A stretch of DNA of 64,000 nt, taken from contig JBGTCV010000007.1 of NCBI GenBank assembly GCA_041748655.1, positions 47,874 through 111,873 on the forward strand. The letters run 5' to 3'. The translations under genes were made by a program, and so were the position numbers. Numbering within the stretch: the first letter of the stretch is position 1; each line of letters opens with the position of its first letter. This DNA is from Leptofilum sp041748655 (GTDB taxonomy: Bacteria; Chloroflexota; Anaerolineae; Promineifilales; Promineifilaceae). A model generated the notes under the pieces. It ran no database searches, was not told where the DNA came from, and worked only from the letters and a program-made list of their open reading frames with translations. Of this stretch, positions 49,050 to 58,067 are shown piece by piece.

Positions 49050-50033
49050 TCAAACTTCGTGGCAGGCAGCCCAGTGCCGCGGCTCAATTTCGCGCCAGGC
49101 GGGGTCGGTTTCCTGGCAGTGGGGTTGGACAATGGGGCAGCGGGGATGAAAACGGCAGCCACTGGGCAGATCAATCGGGTTGGGCGTCTCTCCCTGCAAA
49201 ATAATGCGCTCCCGGCGCAACCGGGGGTTGGGCACGGGCATGACGGAGAGCAGCGCTTTGGTGTAGGGGTGTAACGGCCGTTGCAACACCGCCAGCGTCT
49301 CCCCCTGTTCCACAATCCGGCCCAAATACATCACTGCAATCCGGTCGGCAAAATAAGCCACTGTGCCCAAATCGTGGGTAATAAACAGCACCGAGATGCC
49401 TCGCGTCTCCCGCAGCGACGCCAACAAATTCAAAATCTCGGCCCGAATACTCACATCCAGCATCGACACCGGCTCGTCGGCCAGCAGCACCTTGGGTTCC
49501 AGCACCAGCGCCCCGGCAATGACCACCCGCTGCCGCTGCCCGCCAGACAGCTCATGCGGATACCGGTGCAAAAAGCTGCTGGCAGGCTTCAGGCCCGCAT
49601 CCTCCAGCGCCTGAATCACCCGCGCTTTCTGCGCCTGCCTGTTGGGCGTCAGCTTATGCACCACCAGCGGCTCGGCCACTATCTCGCCAATCGTCATCGT
49701 CGGGTTCAGCGATTCGTACGGGTCCTGAAACACCATCTGAATATGCCGCCGCATCAGCTGCAAAGGCTTGCCGCTCAGATGGGTTACATCCTCCCCCTCA
49801 AAAAAGATTTGGCCAGAGGTGGACGGCTCCAGGTTCATCAGCGTCAGCGCCAGGGTCGATTTGCCGCAGCCGCTCTCCCCCACCAGCGCCAGCACTTCAC
49901 CTTGGTGCAGCACAAAACTCACATCATCCACGGCATGGACAAATTTCTCTTCCTTGTCCCACAGCGAGGTTTTTTTTACAGGGAACAGCTTGCGCAGCTG
50001 CTTTACTTCGATGATGGGTTGTTGTTCGCTCAT
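49050..50033 (-). CDS. Peptide-type ABC transporter ATPase (DppF-like)
   Basis: The 327-residue ATPase has Walker A GESGCGKSTLA, signature LSGGQRQRVVIAGALV, Walker B VLLADEPVSMLDVS and the oligopeptide-type C-terminal extension with a Cys motif (NPIDLPSGCRFHPRCPIVQPHCQETDP). It is the last gene of the five-gene importer operon and pairs with the DppD-like ATPase. A repeat lies in the 84-nt gap to that gene. Confidence 0.95.
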   Translation of the reverse strand: MSEQQPIIEVKQLRKLFPVKKTSLWDKEEKFVHAVDDVSFVLHQGEVLALVGESGCGKSTLALTLMNLEPSTSGQIFFEGEDVTHLSGKPLQLMRRHIQMVFQDPYESLNPTMTIGEIVAEPLVVHKLTPNRQAQKARVIQALEDAGLKPASSFLHRYPHELSGGQRQRVVIAGALVLEPKVLLADEPVSMLDVSIRAEILNLLASLRETRGISVLFITHDLGTVAYFADRIAVMYLGRIVEQGETLAVLQRPLHPYTKALLSVMPVPNPRLRRERIILQGETPNPIDLPSGCRFHPRCPIVQPHCQETDPAWREIEPRHWAACHEV

Positions 50034-50050
50034 AGTTCATTTAATTAGCA

Positions 50051-50109
50051 CCTGTCATTCCCGCCTTCGCGGGAATCCACTGGACTTCCGCCTTCGCGGG
50101 AGTGACAGG
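50051..50109. repeat. CATTCCCGCCTTCGCGGGAA-type element
   Basis: CCTGTCA...TGACAGG ends enclose two hairpin units built on CCCGCCTTCGCGGG and CCGCCTTCGCGGG, total 59 bp. This is a widespread bacterial repeat type. It separates the two ABC ATPase genes and could modulate expression of the last gene. Confidence 0.75.
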
Positions 50110-50117
50110 CAAGTTGG

Positions 50118-51101
50118 CTAAGTTTCAACCAGATGGCAGCTGGCAAAATGGGAGCCGTTTAGCGTATGCAGCGCCGGCTCGTCCACGTGGCAGCGGTCGA
50201 TGACGCGCGGGCAGCGCGGGGCAAAGCGGCAGCCCGGCGGCAGGGCATTCAGGCGGGGCGGAGAGCCGGGAATGCTCACCAACCTGTTGGTCGGCTGGGT
50301 TAAATCGGGGAAGGCGCGCAGCAGTTCCTGCGTGTACGGATGTTGGGGGGCGTTGAAAATGGTATCGACGTCGGCATATTCGGCCGTAACGCCACCGTAC
50401 ATCACCAGCACCGTGTCGCACATCTCGGCCACCACGCCCAAATCGTGCGTCACGAACAAAATCGACAGCCCCAGCCTGTCACGCAGTTTGGCCAACAGCT
50501 CCAAAATTTGGGCCTGGATCATCACGTCCAGCGCCGTCGTCGGCTCATCGGCAATGACCACCTGCGGATTGCAGGCCAGGGCCATGGCAATCATGGCCCG
50601 CTGGCGCATGCCCCCGGAATATTGGTGCGGATACTGGTCCTTGCGTTCCGCGCCGATGCCCACCAGCTCCAGCAGCTCCACCACCCGGTCGGTGACCGCT
50701 TTTTTGTCGGTGAGGTAGTTGTGCTGGATGATCGCTTCGGCAATCTGGCGACCAATAGTATGCACCGGGTTCAGGGCGTTCATCGCGCCCTGGAAGATCA
50801 TGGCGATATTTTTCCAGCGCACGCCGTCCATTTCTCGTTCGGAGAGGGAAAGCAGGTCGTTGCCCATGAAGTTGATCTGGCCGGAAATGATACGGCCGTT
50901 TCCCGGCAGCAGCCGCATCAAAGAAAGCATCAACGTCGTCTTGCCACAGCCGCTCTCCCCCACAATGCCCAACACCTCCCCCTCGCGCAGGGCAAAATTA
51001 ATGTCCACCAGCGCCCGCGCCGGTTCAGCCCCCGGCGTCACAAAATTGGTGCTCAAATGGCGCACATCCAACAGCACCGGCGCATCTTTTAGCGATCTCA
51101 T
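50118..51101 (-). CDS. Peptide-type ABC transporter ATPase (DppD-like)
   Basis: The protein has 327 residues from ATG 51101, chosen because it overlaps the permease stop (ATGA) and follows GGAGG; a longer frame starts at 51134. It has Walker A GESGCGKTTLM, signature YSGGMRQRAMIAMALA, Walker B VVIADEPTTALDV and the C-terminal oligopeptide motif with LPPGCRFAPRCPRVIDRCHVDEP. It hydrolyses ATP for the importer with the DppF-like partner. Confidence 0.95.
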   Translation of the reverse strand: MRSLKDAPVLLDVRHLSTNFVTPGAEPARALVDINFALREGEVLGIVGESGCGKTTLMLSLMRLLPGNGRIISGQINFMGNDLLSLSEREMDGVRWKNIAMIFQGAMNALNPVHTIGRQIAEAIIQHNYLTDKKAVTDRVVELLELVGIGAERKDQYPHQYSGGMRQRAMIAMALACNPQVVIADEPTTALDVMIQAQILELLAKLRDRLGLSILFVTHDLGVVAEMCDTVLVMYGGVTAEYADVDTIFNAPQHPYTQELLRAFPDLTQPTNRLVSIPGSPPRLNALPPGCRFAPRCPRVIDRCHVDEPALHTLNGSHFASCHLVET

Positions 51102-52048
51102 AGCCCGGCCTCCGTGCTCGTACCCGCGTGCCATTCAGCTTCCCGATCCACCATTTTTGTCCCTACCGCCAGATGATGCGTCTCCAGACGAGGGTTCAGC
51201 ACCTGCTCCAGCCCCTGCCCCAGCAGCGTACAGGCCAGCACCGCCCAGACAATGCCCAGCCCCGGCATCACCAGCGCCCACCAGGCACGGGCGCTCATCG
51301 CGCCGCGGGTAAAGGCAAAGTTCAGCATCTGCCCCCAGCTCAGCGCCGTGGGGTCAGACAGCCCCAAAAAGCTCAGGGTGCTCTCGTTTAAGATCGCCAG
51401 CGAGATAACCAACACCGTGTTCACCACAATCAGCGGCAGCACCATGGGGAAAATGTGGAAGCGAATAATGTGCATATTGCCCGCCCCCAGCGAGCGCGCC
51501 CGCAGCACAAACTTGCGCTGCTTCACCGCCAGCGTTTGCGACCGCACCAGCCGCGCCGAGCCGGTCCAGCCCAGCAGCCCAATGACAAAGATGATATTCC
51601 ACAAGCTGGGCCGAGTTAAGGCCACAATCACCACCGCCAGCGGCAAATCGGGAATGACCAGCATGATATCGGTAAAGCGCATGAGAATATTTTCGGTACG
51701 GCCGCCGTAAAACCCGGCCACAATCCCCACCACGCTGCCAATACAAATAGAGATGAACGAGGCAAAAAAGCCCACAATCAACGAAACCCGCGACCCGTAA
51801 ATGAAGCTAGACAGCACATCCCGGCCCGCATCGTCGGTACCCAGCCAATGCACGGCGCTGGGCGGGGCATAAATATCGTCGATGGTTACACGAATCACTT
51901 CTTTGGGATTATAGGGGGCTACCACCGGGGCAAACACGGCCATCAACACCACCGATACCAGCATGAACAGCCCCACCAGCCCCATGCGGCTGCGCCGAAA
52001 GCTGCGCCAAAAGCCGCTCAATGATGTTGCGCTGACGCTTTCTGGCAT
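51098..52048 (-). CDS. Peptide-type ABC permease (DppC-like)
   Basis: The 316-residue inner-membrane permease has an N-terminal helix after basic residues (RRSRMGLVGLFMLVSVVLMAVFAPVVAPYNP), then HWLGTDDAGRDVLSSFIYGSRVSLIVGF and the ATPase-coupling EAA-like loop. It is the second permease of the importer, 3 nt after DppB and coupled to the DppD-like gene by ATGA. Confidence 0.95.
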   Translation of the reverse strand: MPESVSATSLSGFWRSFRRSRMGLVGLFMLVSVVLMAVFAPVVAPYNPKEVIRVTIDDIYAPPSAVHWLGTDDAGRDVLSSFIYGSRVSLIVGFFASFISICIGSVVGIVAGFYGGRTENILMRFTDIMLVIPDLPLAVVIVALTRPSLWNIIFVIGLLGWTGSARLVRSQTLAVKQRKFVLRARSLGAGNMHIIRFHIFPMVLPLIVVNTVLVISLAILNESTLSFLGLSDPTALSWGQMLNFAFTRGAMSARAWWALVMPGLGIVWAVLACTLLGQGLEQVLNPRLETHHLAVGTKMVDREAEWHAGTSTEAGL

Positions 52049-52051
52049 TGT

Positions 52052-53083
52052 TTACTCCGTTTGCACCCGTGGGTCGAGGTAGGAATACAACAAATCGGCC
52101 ACCAGATTGGCAAAAATGACGCTGATGGCGATGAGTAAAAATGCGCCTTGCAGCATGGGGTAATCTTTGCGGCCAACGGCCGTAAAAATAGCCCCCCCCA
52201 ACCCTGGCCAGGAAAACACCGTCTCAATTTGAATCGCTCCCGCTACGGTAAAGCCCAAATTCAGAGCAATGATCGTCACCATTGGCAGCATGGCATTTTG
52301 CAGGGCGTGGTCGCGCAAAATTTGGGTGGTGCGCAGCCCTTTCGCCTTGGCCGTCAAAATGTAATCCTCACTCAGCACGTCCAGCAGCGTGCTGCGCATG
52401 ATCAGCATGTACTCGCCCAGAAAGACGATGGTGTAGGTGATCGTGGGCAGCAGCAGATGGCGTCCCACATCGGCCCATTCCTGCCAAACCGTGGCGAAGT
52501 TACCGCCGGGGGTGAGCTTGCCGCCCGTGGGCAGACCAAACTGGGTGCTGCCCCAAAACAGCAAAATGATGCCCAGCCAAAAAGTGGGCAGGCTCCAAAA
52601 GGTGAGGCTGGCCAGCAGCGCACCGTAATCAATGGTGGTATGCGCCCGCCACGCCGCCACAATCCCCAGCGCCATCCCCAGCACAATGGCCAAAATCTGG
52701 GCCACGCCGATGAGCAGCACCGTATTCCACAACTGCTCTTTGAGCATGTCGGCCACGGGGCGGTTGGTGTGGTAGCTAATGCCCAATTCCCCTTGCAGCA
52801 GGTTGCCAATATAAATGAAGAGCTGGGTATCCAGCGGATTGACGCCGCAGCTGCCAACCTTGACGGGGTTCAGCGATTCAAAGCAGTTGATGACCGGCTT
52901 ATCCAGCCCAAACCGTTCCCGAATGGCAGCTACCGCCTCCTGCGTCAGGCGCGGATCGCGAATGCCAGCCCGCGCCGGATCACCGGGCAGAATCCGAAAA
53001 AGAAAAAAGTTCAGCAGAATAACAATCAGGACGGTGAATAAGGCCCAACTGATTTTGTTGAGAAGGTAGCGAGATTGTCTCAT
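52052..53083 (-). CDS. Peptide-type ABC permease (DppB-like)
   Basis: The 343-residue permease has six helices, beginning LLNKISWALFTVLIVILLNFFLFRILPGDPAR. It contains the typical LSIATHPRPV-like periplasmic part (GELGISYHTNRPVADMLKEQLWNTVLLI) and the EAA loop LSEDYILTAKAKGLRTTQILRDHALQNAMLP. The periplasmic loop between helices 1 and 2 is long and contains two Cys (INCFESLNPVKVGSCGVNPLD), as in many Chloroflexota homologues. Confidence 0.95.
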   Translation of the reverse strand: MRQSRYLLNKISWALFTVLIVILLNFFLFRILPGDPARAGIRDPRLTQEAVAAIRERFGLDKPVINCFESLNPVKVGSCGVNPLDTQLFIYIGNLLQGELGISYHTNRPVADMLKEQLWNTVLLIGVAQILAIVLGMALGIVAAWRAHTTIDYGALLASLTFWSLPTFWLGIILLFWGSTQFGLPTGGKLTPGGNFATVWQEWADVGRHLLLPTITYTIVFLGEYMLIMRSTLLDVLSEDYILTAKAKGLRTTQILRDHALQNAMLPMVTIIALNLGFTVAGAIQIETVFSWPGLGGAIFTAVGRKDYPMLQGAFLLIAISVIFANLVADLLYSYLDPRVQTE

Positions 53084-53095
53084 TTCTGTGTTAGC

Positions 53096-53194
53096 AATCA
53101 GTGGTCAGTGGTCAGTGGTCAGTGGTCAGTGGTCAGTATTCAGTATTCAGTTTGGGTCTGACTACTGATTACTGATTCACTGATTACTGATTAC
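53096..53194. repeat. TCAGTATTCAGT/AGTGGTC tandem repeat
   Basis: Five end-to-end AGTGGTC units are followed by CAGTATTCAGTATTCAG and then the complementary type ACTGATTACTGATTCACTG. The spacer can form a long hairpin. It is the free-standing form of the repeats inserted in hypF. It lies between the binding-protein gene and DppB. Confidence 0.75.
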
Positions 53195-53197
53195 CGT

Positions 53198-54868
53198 CTA
53201 CCGAACGGGTTCGATCACCAGCAGCGAACTGGGATCTTCCAGGGCTATTTTACCGGCGTCGATTTGCCAGCCGGTGAAGCGGTCGGTGCGGAAAGCCTGC
53301 ACCGATTGTTCGTAGAAGGGAATGATGTACACCACGTCCTCATGAACGATGCGCTGCATTTCCCAAACCAGGTCGATGCGGGCTTGCTCATCTAGCTCAA
53401 CTGCTTGCTGCCGGTAGATCGCGTCGTATTCCGGATTAGAGTAGCCGGTTTCGCTGTTGCCGGTGGGAATTTCGCTGGTGAGCATGACGCTGAGCAGGAA
53501 GTTTGGGTCTGGGTCTGAACCCCAACCCCACAGGATGACGTCGAAGTCGAAGGTGGGGCAGCAAATGGAAGTGAGGGCGTCGGGGTCGAGGGCTTGCAGC
53601 TGAGTACCGACGCCAACTGCGCCCCACATACCGGCGAGCAGTTCAGCCATGCGGGGGGCGTTGGTGCTGTCGCTGGGCCAGTTCAGGCGCAGGTTGAGCG
53701 GATTGCTGCCGTCGGGCATCTCGCGGATGCCGTCGCCGTTGCTGTCCAGGTAGCCTGCTTCTTCCAGAATCTGGTTAGCCAGGTCGGGGTCGTAGGCATA
53801 ATCTTCCAGAGAGTCGTTGTAGAAGACACCCAGACTGTCTGGGATGAGGGTGAGGCCGGGGGAACCGAGGCCGAGCAGCACCACGTCGATGATTTGCTGC
53901 TTGTCCGTGGCGTGGGCCAGGGCGAGGCGGACGCTGCGGTCTAGCAGGGCGGGATGGCCGGTGCAGACGCCGTTATCGGGCGGGCAGTTTTCTGGCAATG
54001 TCTGGTTGAAGATGATGTCGGTGACGCTGGGGGCCAGCGGCGGGCCGCTGACAAGCTGGATATTTTCTTCGTTGCGCAGGGAGGCAACGGCCGTATTCGG
54101 CATTTCCGTAATCATATCCACCTGACCGGTACGCAGCGATTGCACCAGGGCATCCTGGTTTTCAAAGGTTTGGAACACCACCTCGTCAATAATCGGCCCT
54201 TTCAGATAATGGTCTTTCACCCCTTCCAGGCGCACAAATGAGTTCTGGGCATATTCCACCATCTTAAACGGGCCAGAGCCAATCATTGCATTATTTTCAA
54301 ACTCGGCGATGGCGTTCCCTTCCAGGCCGCCCCAGATATGCTCCGGCACGACGTAGAGGAAGATGAGCTGGCTTTCGATGTTGGGGATGGCGTCGGTGAG
54401 AGTGATGATGACGTTATTGTTGTCGTCCGCTTCGATGGTGTCAAAAAATTCGGTGTAGACGGGCAGGAAAGGGAAATCTTCCTGCGTGGCGTACATATTA
54501 TAAGAAAAAGCGACATCCTCAGCGGTGAGCGGCTCGCCGTCGTGGAAGGTAATGCCATCGCGGATGTGGTAGGTGTAGACCAGCCCATCGTCGGAGACCT
54601 CTTCGCTGTCGGCCAGCTCCAGGCTGTAGGTGCCGTCCAGCTCCAGCTGGTACATGGAGTCGTAAACAATTTCAAACAGGGTGTACGCTTCGGCGAGAAC
54701 GGCCGTTCCCGGGTTCAGCGTATCGGGACTGCCCGCCCAGCCAATACGCAAAACCACGGCGTCGCCGCTTTCGCTGCCGGTATCGGTTTCACCACCGCCA
54801 CAAGCCACCAACAAACCGGCCATTACCAAAAACAACCATACCTTAAAAACAACGTTCTTCTTCATCAT
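53198..54868 (-). CDS. Extracellular solute-binding protein (SBP_bac_5), lipoprotein
   Basis: The 556-residue lipoprotein has a signal peptide with lipobox LLVACGGG followed by acidic Ser/Gly linker. SBP family 5 landmarks: LRIGWAGSPDTLNPG, YTYHIRDGITFHDGEPLTAEDVAFSYNMYAT, GSGPFKMVEY and LALAHATDKQQIIDVVLLGLGSPG. It captures peptides or related ligands for the permeases encoded downstream. A 15-bp hairpin (54891-54923) lies upstream, between it and the flavoenzyme gene. Confidence 0.95.
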   Translation of the reverse strand: MMKKNVVFKVWLFLVMAGLLVACGGGETDTGSESGDAVVLRIGWAGSPDTLNPGTAVLAEAYTLFEIVYDSMYQLELDGTYSLELADSEEVSDDGLVYTYHIRDGITFHDGEPLTAEDVAFSYNMYATQEDFPFLPVYTEFFDTIEADDNNNVIITLTDAIPNIESQLIFLYVVPEHIWGGLEGNAIAEFENNAMIGSGPFKMVEYAQNSFVRLEGVKDHYLKGPIIDEVVFQTFENQDALVQSLRTGQVDMITEMPNTAVASLRNEENIQLVSGPPLAPSVTDIIFNQTLPENCPPDNGVCTGHPALLDRSVRLALAHATDKQQIIDVVLLGLGSPGLTLIPDSLGVFYNDSLEDYAYDPDLANQILEEAGYLDSNGDGIREMPDGSNPLNLRLNWPSDSTNAPRMAELLAGMWGAVGVGTQLQALDPDALTSICCPTFDFDVILWGWGSDPDPNFLLSVMLTSEIPTGNSETGYSNPEYDAIYRQQAVELDEQARIDLVWEMQRIVHEDVVYIIPFYEQSVQAFRTDRFTGWQIDAGKIALEDPSSLLVIEPVR

Positions 54869-54890
54869 TCTTCTCCTCGTATGATATGTA

Positions 54891-54923
54891 AGATTGGGCC
54901 AATTTTAGAAATTGGCCCAATCT
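54891..54923. repeat. AGATTGG-CCAAT hairpin, copy 2
   Basis: AGATTGGGCCAATTT pairs perfectly with 54909-54923 across a 3-nt loop. Same family as 6843-6875. It is placed between the flavoenzyme and the binding-protein genes, where partial termination would raise or lower transporter expression. Confidence 0.65.
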
Positions 54924-54944
54924 CTGCCGACTCGAGTCGGCCAC

Positions 54945-56114
54945 TTACACCATAAATTCCTTCGCCGGATTTTCGGCGTAGAGAATGGGGCGACTGATTT
55001 GGAAGGGGGTCAGATCATGTTCAGATTTCCCCTCAAATGCCAATTGGCTCAAAATTTTCCCCAGCAGTGAGGCAAACTTGAAGGCGTGGCCCGCCCCCAC
55101 CGCCACAGCGACGTTGGGATACTCCGGCAGCGTGTCCAGGACAAAATCCCGGTCGGGCGGCATGGTGTAGAGGCAGGTTTTGGTATAAATGACGGGGCCG
55201 TGGGCGGTGGGCAGATGTTGGCGCAGGAAGGTGTCGGTGCGGTGGAAAGCGGCCCTGTCCACCTCGAAGGTGCGGGATTCGGCCGTGGTTTCTTGCCCGC
55301 CAACGTCCTGGGCAATCTTGGGGCCCGCCTCGCCAAAGGCGGGAAAGCCATAGTAGCACGGCTCGTCCAGCCAGATCCAGATGGGGAAGCGCTCCGGGGC
55401 AAAGTCGGGCAGGTGGGGCGAAGCGTAGTAGGTCACCTGCTCCTGGGTGACGGTGAGGTTGATCTGGCTGCCAAAGTGGGCCAGCAGGTGGTTGGTCCAG
55501 GCACCGCTGGCGATGACCAGCTTTTCACAGGTGTGAGTTTCGCCACCGGCGATGACGGTGATTTCGTTGCTGGAAGGGTAAACGGCCGTTACCGGGGCAT
55601 TATCGCGCAAAACCGCACCGTATTCACGAGCCAGCCGCTGGTGGGCGGCATTGCTTTTGGCCGCAGCCACCAGCCCGCTTTCGGTTTGGTACAGCCCGCG
55701 CACGTCGTCGGGCAAGCGCCACTGCGGCCAGCGGTGCATGATTTCTTTGGCGTCGAGCAGTTCGTAGGGGATGTTGAGGGTCGTTAAGCTGTCAGTGTAG
55801 TCGCTGAGGGGCAGGCTGGAACCGTCCGGGGAGAGATCGATGCCGCCCGTTTTGTAGACGAGCTGTTCGCCTGAATCTGCCTCAATGGCGGCCCAGGCGT
55901 GGTAGGCTTCTTTGGCCAAGTTTACATAATGGGTATTGTGGTAGGAGAGCCGGATGATACGGGAATGATCTTGAGAGCCGCCCTGGACGTTACCCAGGGC
56001 AAACTGCTCCAGCCCTAGAACATCGCCGCCTGACTGACGAGCCAACCAGTATGCCGCCGCACTTCCAATTCCACCTAAACCCAAAACGAGAGTTCTAAAC
56101 GCTCGTTTCATCAA
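54945..56114 (-). CDS. Monomeric sarcosine oxidase/N-methyltryptophan oxidase-like flavoenzyme
   Basis: The 389-residue protein has the FAD-binding Rossmann motif LVLGLGGIGSAAAYWLA and the MSOX/MTOX motif GGSQDHSRIIRLSYH. YKTGGIDLS, VIASGAWTNHLLAHFG and the C-terminal PPDRDFVLDTLPEYPNVAVAVGAGHAFKFASLLGKILSQLA region follow. A Cys-type covalent FAD site (KTCLYTMPPD) is present. It oxidises N-methyl or secondary amino acids to release aldehyde, amine and H2O2. It precedes the peptide-type importer on the same strand, so import and oxidation of an N-methylated compound is a reasonable idea. Confidence 0.9.
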   Translation of the reverse strand: MMKRAFRTLVLGLGGIGSAAAYWLARQSGGDVLGLEQFALGNVQGGSQDHSRIIRLSYHNTHYVNLAKEAYHAWAAIEADSGEQLVYKTGGIDLSPDGSSLPLSDYTDSLTTLNIPYELLDAKEIMHRWPQWRLPDDVRGLYQTESGLVAAAKSNAAHQRLAREYGAVLRDNAPVTAVYPSSNEITVIAGGETHTCEKLVIASGAWTNHLLAHFGSQINLTVTQEQVTYYASPHLPDFAPERFPIWIWLDEPCYYGFPAFGEAGPKIAQDVGGQETTAESRTFEVDRAAFHRTDTFLRQHLPTAHGPVIYTKTCLYTMPPDRDFVLDTLPEYPNVAVAVGAGHAFKFASLLGKILSQLAFEGKSEHDLTPFQISRPILYAENPAKEFMV

Positions 56115-56309
56115 CAGTCACCTCAGCGAGAGGAGCTTCCATCACAAAATCCTGAGGAGGATTTTGCAGGAGCAGTTTCATCCGGTTGTTAAAAGATGCG
56201 GGAGTTTATAACCGCACAGGTAAATGTCAAGGAATTGGGAGAGGGAAACGGCCGTTACCAGCAAAATTGTTACATGGAAGACGCTCCCGGCAACCTGTGT
56301 TCGTCCCCC

Positions 56310-57128
56310 CTATTGCGCTTCCAGCTCACTGATAACATTACCCACCGACTGCTGCAAGGTTTTCGGAAAACCGGTGCCCTGCCGGTATTCATCATCGAGG
56401 TAGACCAGGCTTTCTTTTTTGTCGTTCAGGAACACATGGTAATACTTCGGGAACCAGCTGTTGAAATGAATCTTCAGCTGAAGAAGATCCTCCTCCAGTT
56501 TTGCCACCAGTGGCGTTGACTCTGGAAGAAATTGGTAAAGTGGATTGTTCTCGAGCCAGTTCTGCAGCTTCTCGTTATATTGAAAAATACTCCGTTCGGT
56601 TGTACCCCGTATGATAAGAAAAAGCTCTTTTTCCTCTTTGGTCATATCGTCATAGAGTTGGTAAAACAGGTTATTGAAACCTTTATACTCAGGCAATTCA
56701 TGGTTTCTGTATAGCATTCCAAACAAGCGGTTTCTTTGCCCAGTTTGCGTCAGGTAGGTCACCTCTGACACCTTTAGCAAATGGGCAAGTTCCTTTAATT
56801 TACCGACGGCTACCGCTTTGTCCGCCTTTGACAGGGACACTTCCATGCTCTCAGTATGACCTTCGACCATATCCCAATCGACCCGGGGACGCTCTTCTCT
56901 GAGTTTTTGAATAAGGCCGAACAGATTATCGCGTCGATTAAAATAAAGTACCAGTGACATTGTTTTGCCTGCTTTATTATCACCTGTTAAATTCTCATAA
57001 TCGACGTTCAGATCAAAACAAAGCATTTTGATCTCTTCCAAATCGAAATGGTTGGCGATGAGTTGGCGAAGCAGGGGTTTATTGACGGATTCGCTTGAAC
57101 TTTCAATTGGGCTTTGCGACAAGGACAT
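56310..57128 (-). CDS. EAD7-domain protein with unknown C-terminal domain
   Basis: The protein has 272 residues from ATG 57128 (GAGGAAGTAC upstream; the TTG at 57143 is less likely). Residues about 15-85 read LLRQLIANHFDLEEIKMLCFDLNVDYENL, GKTMSLVLYFNRRDNLFGLIQKLREERPRVDW. This is the effector-associated domain 7 (EAD7) pattern of a Death-like fold found in bacterial conflict and signalling proteins. The remaining 185 residues are helical with EELFLIIRGTTERSIFQYNEKLQNWLE and KIHFNSWFPKYYHVFLND; I do not recognise them. No partner EAD7 gene is in the window. Probable role: adaptor or sensor in a conflict system (inference). Confidence 0.7.
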   Translation of the reverse strand: MSLSQSPIESSSESVNKPLLRQLIANHFDLEEIKMLCFDLNVDYENLTGDNKAGKTMSLVLYFNRRDNLFGLIQKLREERPRVDWDMVEGHTESMEVSLSKADKAVAVGKLKELAHLLKVSEVTYLTQTGQRNRLFGMLYRNHELPEYKGFNNLFYQLYDDMTKEEKELFLIIRGTTERSIFQYNEKLQNWLENNPLYQFLPESTPLVAKLEEDLLQLKIHFNSWFPKYYHVFLNDKKESLVYLDDEYRQGTGFPKTLQQSVGNVISELEAQ

Positions 57129-57269
57129 AATGTACTTCCTCAATTTCCTGGCTATATCATTTCAGACACACAACTATAAAATTCGCTCTTTTTGAGCCAA
57201 CAAGAGATATTATACATTACCTGATTACAGATAGGTTGGATCATCTTCCTGACTTAGGCTCTACGGAAG

Positions 57270-57316
57270 TAACGGCCGTTCTCGACCAGTATGTTGTAAA
57301 ATACGGCCGCAGTAGT
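57270..57316 (+). repeat. 47-bp direct repeat flanking GNAT gene, copy 1
   Basis: The segment starts TAACGGCCGTTCTCGACCAG and contains ATGTTGT and TACGGCC. It recurs downstream of the GNAT gene at 57841-57887 in the same orientation at about 77 percent identity. Confidence 0.6.
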
Positions 57317-57394
57317 CAACCAACATGAGCGTCAAGGCAAGCACAACTTGCACCGATGCCATGCACAGCCAGTGCAGTTTCACGAGGTAATCAT

Positions 57395-57826
57395 ATGGCA
57401 CTTGAGTGGAAACATTCGTTGGAAAACGTAGACTGGGAGGAACTTTCCAGACTCTACCTCGCAGCCCCGTTAGGACACAAAGACCCTTCTGACTTGAAGA
57501 TCGCCTTCTCAAACAGCATATTCATCTGTTTTGTTTATGATTCTGGAGAGCTGGTAGCGGCTGGTCGAGCGCTGGCTGATGGCAAAGATTGCTCTTACAT
57601 TTGTGACGTGGCGGTTCATCCCAGCCATCAAGGGCGCGGTCTGGGCAAGGAAGTTGTTTCCAGGCTTGTCGATTTCTCAAAGGATCACAAGAAGATTATT
57701 CTGTACGCTGCCCCTGGGAAGGAGCCATTTTACAAGAAGCTGGGCTTCAAACGCATGGCAACCGCCATGGCAATTTTCAAGAATCAGGCCCAAGCCCTTG
57801 CGGATGGTGTGATTGTGGATGATTGA
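57395..57826 (+). CDS. GNAT-family N-acetyltransferase
   Basis: The protein has 143 residues from ATG 57395 (GAGGTAATCAT upstream). The acetyl-CoA loop is clear: YICDVAVHPSHQGRGLGKEVVSRLV (R/Q-x-x-G-x-G/A), then KIILYAAPGKEPFYKKLGFKRM near the end. Substrate is unknown. The gene is bracketed by 47-bp direct repeats at 57270 and 57841, so it may have been acquired or duplicated as a unit. Confidence 0.88.
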   Translation: MALEWKHSLENVDWEELSRLYLAAPLGHKDPSDLKIAFSNSIFICFVYDSGELVAAGRALADGKDCSYICDVAVHPSHQGRGLGKEVVSRLVDFSKDHKKIILYAAPGKEPFYKKLGFKRMATAMAIFKNQAQALADGVIVDD

Positions 57827-57840
57827 TGATTTGGCTAGGG

Positions 57841-57887
57841 TAACGGCCGTTCCCAACCAGAATGTTGTGTGATACGGCCTCAGCTAT
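57841..57887 (+). repeat. 47-bp direct repeat flanking GNAT gene, copy 2
   Basis: Matches 57270-57316 at about 36 of 47 positions (TAACGGCCGTTC, then ACCAG, ATGTTGT, TACGGCC). Confidence 0.6.
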
Positions 57888-58067
57888 GCGAGATTTCGTG
57901 TTTACCGAAGACCGTGAGTGACATTATCCGGCAGCATCGAGAGGAACATGCTATTTCCACCAATGTCGAGTATATTACTTCTACGCACTCTCTTCGACCG
58001 ATCATTTGACTATGGGGCCAGGAGAGGTTTCTAAATTCAACAGATTAAGGATAAGGAGAAAAATATC

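Noticed and set aside
53096..53194. CRISPR array (short tandem repeats between transporter genes)
   Set aside because: Units are 7 bp or degenerate 12-mers without unique spacers, and there are no cas genes in the window.
57270..57887. attC sites of a second integron cassette around the GNAT gene
   Set aside because: The flanking 47-bp repeats lack GTTRRRY/RYYYAAC cores and internal paired boxes, so they are reported only as direct repeats.
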